A DNA stretch of 64,000 bases from Aselliscus stoliczkanus (lineage: Eukaryota; Chordata; Mammalia; Chiroptera; Hipposideridae): positions 84,316,271-84,380,270 of the forward strand of contig CM066737.1 in NCBI GenBank assembly GCA_033961575.1. Direction: 5' to 3'. A model generated the notes under the pieces. It had not been told where the DNA came from. It saw nothing but the letters and a program-made list of their open reading frames with translations, and searched no databases. Below are positions 57,997 through 64,000 of this stretch, piece by piece. The position numbers were made by a program, and so were the translations under genes. Position 1 is the stretch's first letter. Each line of letters begins with the position of its first letter.

Positions 57997-59348
57997 TGTT
58001 GTGGGCCGAGTGAGTGCCCTTCCCCACAGACTTTTAAGTTTTCTTTCCTATAGAAATGTTAAGTCTCCTCCCTAGTTTCTTAGCTCCGTAGCCCCTGGCT
58101 TTGATTACTTTTCTAGACAGTTTCTGAATCCTAGACTAAAGATTGCTCCTAGCCTGAATCTTAGAAATCTCCTATCCCCCTGCTTCATGATTGTTTTGTA
58201 AATCAGTTTCTAAATCCTAACAATAGATTGTTCATAGAAGTCTCCTACCCCTGCTTCAGATAACTACTTGAGAGCCTGTGACTTCTCAATATCCCTCAAG
58301 CCATCCCGGACCTAACTCTTGGATAACTCCATCCCCGAGACTAAATAGGTTTTAACATTTTCCCAGGCTAGTAAGCCTAATGACTCTGTCCAAACCCATT
58401 CTGGGCCCAGACAACTGATGCCACCTGAGTGAAAGGCTGAATGGCCACAGGCTCCATAAGAGCTAACAGATTTCTTAATTAAAATCTATTTTTCCTCATT
58501 CAGGGGCCTTGGGGATATGGATGATGCCCCAACAAGATTGCCAGTCGCAACCAAAGAAAGCAACATGGTCTTCCAGGTGGAGCTTGAGACCCTTTCCTCT
58601 CATCTGAGATCAGCTAGGGTGAGAGTTCCATGAATCCCCCAATAGGCAGGGACAGCTTTATGCCCCTGCCCAGCAGGAAGCAGATACAGAAGAAAAGACT
58701 TCCTGTCCCTCAACTCCCCATAGTGATTTTATGGGGATCATGTCTCTCAAGGGGAAAACAAGACAGGCAGTTAGAGGCAGGCATTGGGTCTCTGCATTCC
58801 TGCACATCCCACAGAGTGCAACCGCCAAGGGGACATCCCCTCTCCACCCAAAACTTCCCCTTTTCATTGTAATTACTTACCCCTACAGGGAAACAAATGT
58901 GTACAAAATACCCAACTAGAGCAGACCAGTTACTCGCACCTGCGCAGTACCTCTTGTCAATCACAGGTGCCAATCAAGTGGTCCCACGCCCAGAGGGGAA
59001 CAGCCCATTCTAGGGAAAAAGGGATAAAAATTCGAAGTCCTGGGAAGCCCTCCCCACCTTTTTTTGGACTACTTCTTCCCTTGTTTGACTCCATGCCTTC
59101 CTTTGAAACTGTTAAGTCTCGCGTTTCAACGTGGCCCACTCCTAACTCTTTGGAATGTAATTTCTCTTCTAGTAATGGGCCCTTGAGCCATCCTCTACTG
59201 CTCGGGCCCACTTCTACTTCTTTGAAATGTACTATCTCTTCTAATAAACTGCTTTTTCACTACTTTGCCCCGATATCTCGCTCAATTCTTTGCTCAAGAT
59301 GCCAAGGACCTGGCCTTTGCGCTGAGAAGGGCCCACTCTCCGACAACA
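57997..59348 (+). mobile_element. Solo endogenous retrovirus LTR, 1352 bp
   Basis: Ends TGTTGTGGG...CCGACAACA form a 6-bp inverted repeat (TGTTGT/ACAACA) and are flanked by the 4-bp duplication GAAG (57993-57996, 59349-59352), as for class I (gammaretrovirus-like) ERVs. GATAAAAA at 59023-59030 and AATAAA at 59243-59248 give U3-R order on the plus strand. A ~73-bp partial duplication (59130-59178, 59203-59251) and a ~90-bp one near 58110-58260 explain part of the length. It is antisense to CFAP47. No viral gene seen. Confidence 0.75.
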
Positions 59349-59689
59349 GAAGGGCTGAGGAAATGTTGCAAGTGATGGCTGGGGTTTCCCAGAGTGATAA
59401 AAGGACCATAAAACCCATGAGTTTTTTCAAGTCTGACTACGTTTTGCAAAAGACAAATTATAGCAAGTTTTGATCCTTTAATGTCTTGTTTATTTTTTTC
59501 CTAGACCAAACAAGCTCTGGATTCCACTTAGAAACCCCAAATTGCTACCAGTAAACTGTTCATTTATTTAACTGATGCGATAGGGGAAGCCAAAGTGTAT
59601 TTGTGAAAGGGGCATCTGCTCCAGGCTGTAAAAACCAGAAGACAGAAAAACTGACAGCATTTTCTTGTGTTCTAATAGATTAGAATTTT

Positions 59690-59870
59690 TCAGTCTTTAC
59701 TTTGCCTAAGAACCACCTGCGAAACTTTTTAGACATGGGGCTTGGTGAGCCCCACGTTGAGAGATTCTGATTTATTCAGTCTGGTCTGTGGCCCAGGAAG
59801 CTGTATGGTTAAGCAGCACCTCATGGGATACAGAAGCAGACGATCCTGGGACCACACTCTGAAAACAAAC
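59690..59870. repeat. MER5-like (hAT-Charlie) element
   Basis: AAGAACCACCTGCGAAACTT, GAGATTCTGATTTATTCAGT, GGCCCAGGAAGCTGTATGG and GGACCACACTCTGAAAA follow MER5A order. Confidence 0.65.
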
Positions 59871-60097
59871 CCAACCTGTTGGGCAAATGTTAAGAGGTTA
59901 TGAGTGATGAGCGTCTGGCCATATGTAACAGTGAGGGTTTCCAGCTGGTGGGCGTCTTACTGTATTGTGAAGAGTAACACTCTTCCTTTACAAGAAAATA
60001 ATGGATATTGACTATATTGTTTTTTATAAGATTGACGATATTCCCAGCCATTGTATCTCAGATGAGACTGCTGTACTAAACTATTAAGAACATCCAG

Positions 60098-60203
60098 GGG
60101 CCGGCCGAGTGGCGCGGTGGTTAAGCACTGGCTTGGGAGGCCAGCGGCCCTGGTTCGGGTCCCACATATGAGGGCCAGTGACACTGCCCTCAAAAAAAAA
60201 AAA
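60098..60203 (+). mobile_element. SINE-B
   Basis: Head GGGGCCGGCCGAGTGGCGCG, hairpin end, A-tail. Perfect duplication AAGAACATCCAG. Confidence 0.94.
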
Positions 60204-60364
60204 AGAACATCCAGAAAGGAAATCGAAAATGGCCCCTTTGCAAAACATCCTAACTCAAAATTCTCATACATTTCCAAATTTAAAATGTTATTCCTTCAGG
60301 AAATGAAAATGTTCTAAGGTCTAGTATTATAGTTAATAATAATTAATTAATATGATTACATGTT

Positions 60365-60535
60365 ATTATTTATTGAGTACTGACTACATGCCAGGCTCCA
60401 TGCTAAGTGTACTTTTCATCCAATATCTCATTCATTCTCAGAAAATTACCATAAATTAAGTGTTATTATGTCTCTCATTTTAGAGATGGAGAAGTTGAGA
60501 CAATCTGGTTAACTCGCCCAAAGTCCCAATGAAAG
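60365..60535 (-). repeat. MIR-like ancient SINE
   Basis: GAGTACTGACTACATGCCAG, then CATTTTAGAGATGGAGAAGT match the reversed MIR 3' half. Confidence 0.6.
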
Positions 60536-61059
60536 ATTGTATTGTTTTGGAAGCTATCTAAGCAATGTGTGTTATCTTCAGCTTTGTCTTGATGAGCCCT
60601 ACATTTTTAGTGAATCATTGCTTTCAAATGAATTAAAACAGCCAGAGTTGCAATAGAATAAAAATACCAAGAGCTGAGTCAAAGAAGCCATCATGCATCC
60701 CAAAGGAAGTCAAGTTCAGAAATGATCATTTACCCTCACAAAATTATATTATCACTAAAATTTGATTATATTGACTAAAAATAAACCTAGACATTAGGAT
60801 GGTACAAGGAGTCAAGACAAACACATAAAAAAGAAATTCATTGCTAACACCATGCTTTCTTATAACGCATGAATTGAAAGTACAGAAGGATAATGCTATG
60901 ACACATAAGCCAATTTAATTAAAAATCTAGTAGCCTATTTGTGGCTGTAACTGTTTACCAGATGAGAACTGTAGTTTCTTACTGAATTCACAATAAGTTT
61001 TAACTATTATTACTTGCTTGAATAGTAAAAATCACTGTGCTGTTATTAACTGACAAGAA
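60536..61059. other. No feature recognised
   Basis: AT-rich sequence in the intron upstream of the exon at 57587-57746. Confidence 0.45.
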
Positions 61060-61074
61060 ATCACTGGAATTAAA

Positions 61075-62407
61075 AAATTAAAAAAAAATTAGTTTCAGGT
61101 GTACAAAAAAACACAGTGATTAGACATTTATATACCTCAAACAAAGTAATAATCCCAATAAGTCTATTACTCATCTGACACTGCACACTGTTATTAGAAT
61201 ATTATTGACTACATTCCCTATGCTATACTTTATATCCCGTGACTATTTTTAAAATCATAGTTGACATTCGATATTATTTTATATTAGTTTCACGTGTACA
61301 GAGTAGTGATTAGACATTTAAATAATTAATGAAGTGATCCCCCTGATGAGTCTAGTACCTACCTGGCAATACACAGATTTTTTCAATATTATTGACTATA
61401 TTCCCCATACTGTACTTTACATCCCTGTGACTCTTTTGTAACTACTAATTTGTATTTCTTAATCCCTTCAACTTTTTCACCCAGCCCCCCAAATCCCTCC
61501 CATCAAGTAACTATCAGTTTTTTCCTTTGCATCTGTGAATGCGTTTCTGTTTTGTTTGTTCATTTATTTTGCTCTTTAGGTCCCAAATATAAGTGAGACC
61601 ACATGGTATTTGTCTTTCTCAGTCTGACTTATTTCACTTAGCATAATACCCTGTAGGTTCATCCATGTTGTCACAAATGGTAACATTTCATTCTTTTTTA
61701 TGGCCGAGTAATATTCCATTGTGTAAATGTATCACAATTTCTTTATCAAATTGTATACTGATGGGCATTTTGGTTGTTTCCATATCTCGGCTATTGTAAA
61801 TAGCGCTGCAGTGAACATAGGGGTGCATATATCTTTTTGAAAGTGTTTTGGATTTCTTTGGATAAATACACAGGAGTGGAATTACTGGGTTATAAGGTAG
61901 TTCTATTTTTAATTTTCTGAAGAACTCTTTTCCATAGTGGCTGCACCAATGTGGTGCTAGGGAACTGGACTGATATATGGAAAAAAAATTAAACTGGATT
62001 ACCTTCTTACTTGATACACAAGAATAAACTCAAAATGGATTAAAGACTTAAAAGACCCCTTGAGCCGGCCGAGTGGCTCAGTTGGTTAAGAGCTAGCTCA
62101 AGAGTGACAGCTGCGTGAGCTCTGAACAACAGCAGTTCGATGCGAGCTGAGCTGCCGCTGAGCTGCCAACAGGTGGCAGGATGGCTCAGCTAAACAAACA
62201 AACAAACAAACAAACAAACAAACAAACAAACCAAACAATCCATAAAACTCCTAGAAGACAATAGAGGCAGTAAACTCTCAGAATTACCCTTAGTAACATT
62301 TTTACTAATGTATCCCCTCGGGCAAGGGAAACAAAACAAAAAAGTAAACAAATGGGACTATATCAAACTAAAACGTTTTTGCTAAAGGAAACCATCAACA
62401 AAACAAT
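61075..62407 (-). mobile_element. L1 insertion with inverted 5' segment (twin-primed)
   Basis: 61075-61950 is L1 3' sequence reversed (two 3'-UTR modules, ORF2 C-terminal end); 61951-62407 is upstream ORF2 sequence in the opposite direction (CTCAAAATGGATTAAAGACT, GGGACTATATCAAACTAAAA). Both together are flanked by ATCACTG(G/A)AATT at 61060 and 62408, so they are one insertion. A SINE-A later entered the inverted part. Confidence 0.82.
62063..62240 (+). mobile_element. SINE-A with (AAAC)n tail
   Basis: Head GAGCCGGCCGAGTGGCTCAG, body end GCCAACAGGTGGCAGGATGG, then about eleven AAAC repeats. Confidence 0.92.
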
Positions 62408-62559
62408 ATCACTGAAATTTAACACTGCAAAAAAACTTTGAGAATTTATCAAATTCATTTTGTGTCTCACAAATGAGTTTTATTTCCTGTGATTTTCCCA
62501 TTGTTCTTTGCAACACTTTCAGACAGGAAAGCTCTCCTCACTTCTAAATCTTATAAAGA

Positions 62560-62960
62560 ATCTACCCATGTTTTCTTTTTTAACACCTATATCTTTCATG
62601 TTTATAGTTAAATATTCAATTTGTAATGTATCCATATGTATGGAATGAAGAATGTATCAAATGTTATGAATTTCCTATATGGGACCAGTTATTCAAAAAC
62701 CACTTATTGAAAAGTTCACTGATTTCAAATGTGGCCTTCATGGCGTTTCCTTCCGTATTTCAGTTTTTCTGGATTCCCTAGTTTTCTTTGGTCTTTCTTT
62801 CTCTTCCTGTGCAAGTGTTACACTGTTTTAATTATAGGTGCTTTATTTCCTAGTAGGACTAACTCCCTCCTCCTCCAGCTCATTTTTTTAAAGAATTTTT
62901 CTAAATTTGGAATGAACAGTTAACTCCAGGAAGTGGATGAGCTGGCAAATAGTACTTTTA
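62560..62960 (-). mobile_element. Old L1 ORF2 fragment, reversed
   Basis: TTCCTGTGCAAGTGTTACAC, TGTTTTAATTATAGGTGCTT and similar text match the reversed ancient L1 ORF2 pattern. Confidence 0.6.
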
Positions 62961-63640
62961 ATGTACTTTTCAGTGTTGCTAGGGGCATTTTCAGAAGTGT
63001 TTTGCAGGAAGCTGGGAGGAACCACACCAGTTGTTTCTATCTTCTGACTGGGAAATATCTAGCTAGCATGATGATTACTATATTCATTACATTAAATAAT
63101 CTAATAAAACATATCCAAGCTCAAAATATTTTCTAAATTTTTTTTCTCAGCTTATCTCTGTTTTATTCCATTTCCATACAGTAACTATACAAACTAACTA
63201 CAGATACAGTAGTAAACGTTTTTCCATAATAGTTATTGTTCTTGAGGTTCAAAACCCTAATAAGCATTTAGGGGAAAATATGCACATTTTATTTTACATA
63301 ATATATTTATGTATTTATATATTTTATGAGAGGTATAGATTTATAGAATTTTGAAATCCTGATAATACTTCATGTTTAGCATCTAAGAAATATTAAAGAG
63401 TAACATTCATTGTATTAGTTTTGCTTTTGAAATGTGCTATGGCCTAGTTACATCTAGCATTCAAATTTTATTCACTGTGTTTAAAAAGTATTGCAATTGC
63501 TCTTTTGATTAAAGTTGTTAGAAATATTTATGCATTGATCTCCTATTTTGGAAAACAGAAATTGTACAGTGTTTTAATGGCTATGAGGTTTCCTGCCTTC
63601 TTAAAAGAACATCTTCTCAAGAGAGTAAAGTAAACATAAT
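62961..63640. other. No feature recognised
   Basis: AT-rich intron sequence. Confidence 0.45.
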
Positions 63641-63747
63641 CGTCTTTTTTTTTGAGGGCAGCGTCACCGGCCCTCATATGTGGGACTGAACCAGGGCCGC
63701 TGGCTTCCCAAGCCAACGCTTAACCACCACGCCACTCGGCTGGCCCT
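63641..63747 (-). mobile_element. SINE-B
   Basis: T-run, TGAGGGCAGCGTCACCGGCC, reversed head GCCACTCGGCTGGCCCT. Duplication CATAAT(C/T)GTCTTTTT. Confidence 0.94.
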
Positions 63748-64000
63748 CATAATTGTCTTTTTAGTAATGAAAATATTTCATCCGGGAGGATTCATTTTTA
63801 ATCACTTTACTGCGATTGTATTACTGCTCCCTTCAGCCTAATTTTTAATATTTAGCATGACATTAGAAATGGCCCATTTTGGGTAATCAAAGAGATACTA
63901 AGAAACATACTAACACCCTTAGCCATGCTTAGTCATGCTATTATTTTTGTTATGTGATTTATTTTAAATAAAAGTTTTTATTTTTAAAACATGAAGTCAT

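Noticed and set aside
57997..59352. Further CFAP47 exons upstream of 57746 within the window
   Set aside because: I looked for minus-strand segments with AG/GT bounds ending with one leftover base; nothing convincing was found between 57747 and 64000, where LTR, L1 and SINE sequence dominate.
58784..59473. 229-codon plus-strand open frame, the longest in the window
   Set aside because: It lies within the LTR at 57997-59348 and runs across its 3' boundary. No domain, no start context, and the boundaries fit an LTR better than a gene.
1..64000. CRISPR arrays, operons, toxin-antitoxin or phage modules
   Set aside because: No regularly spaced repeats, no dense coding and no ribosome-binding sites; the sequence is vertebrate nuclear DNA.

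Overview
This window is vertebrate nuclear DNA, almost certainly from a bat. It holds about thirty tRNA-derived SINEs that share a GGGCCGGCCGAGTGG head; the long forms end in a CCCCAATAAAATCTTTAAA-type tail, which resembles the bat VES SINE lineage and points to Yinpterochiroptera (horseshoe-bat relatives) rather than to any other mammal. The species and family cannot be fixed without a search. There are no bacterial genes, operons, CRISPR arrays or intact transposon genes.

The only protein-coding gene recognised is on the minus strand: the 3' end of CFAP47 (cilia and flagella associated protein 47, formerly CXorf22/CXorf30). Seven exons lie at 57587-57746, 56074-56168, 52376-52528, 44658-44829, 40426-40587, 29477-29645 and 26396-26605. 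All six introns are GT-AG and every codon phase matches across the junctions. They encode the last ~372 residues and the stop codon of a protein that is about 3,190 residues long in human. The human gene is X-linked, so the window is probably X-chromosomal; the heavy LINE-1 load fits that. Positions 1-26394 lie downstream of the gene. Everything above 57746 lies within the next upstream intron, because no further exon was found.

The downstream flank (1-26.4 kb) is dominated by LINE-1: two internally deleted L1 copies with the same deletion junction (1107-3720 and 18224-22115), a 5'-truncated L1 with clear target-site duplications (5007-8107), and an old L1 (8665-12385) that received five later insertions, including an endogenous-retrovirus LTR. 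A second LTR (17609-18003) sits in another old L1. The CFAP47 introns carry a near full-length old L1 (32640-39780), two small mariner-type nonautonomous elements (44359-44563, 54985-55062), one further TIR element (39836-39991), tail-to-tail L1s (45545-46412) and many young SINEs. One SINE ends 35 bp from a splice donor. A 1.35-kb solo LTR with a GAAG target duplication (57997-59348) lies 250 bp upstream of exon 57587-57746. The final part (59.7-64 kb) holds a MER5-like element, a MIR, a twin-primed L1 and an old L1.

No new multi-gene system is visible. The points most worth a second look are the shared-junction deleted L1 lineage, the modular SINE families (including an A+B composite between one pair of target duplications), a SINE tail grown to about 630 bp, a stop codon embedded in the AATAAA signal of CFAP47, and two local duplications of unclassified intron sequence. 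The labels SINE-A, SINE-B and SINE-C are mine. SINE-A is a short form ending in GCCAACAGGTGGCAGGATGG-type sequence. SINE-B is a ~95-bp form ending in CACTGCCCTC. SINE-C is a ~450-bp form that extends B and ends in AATAAAATCTTTAAA.
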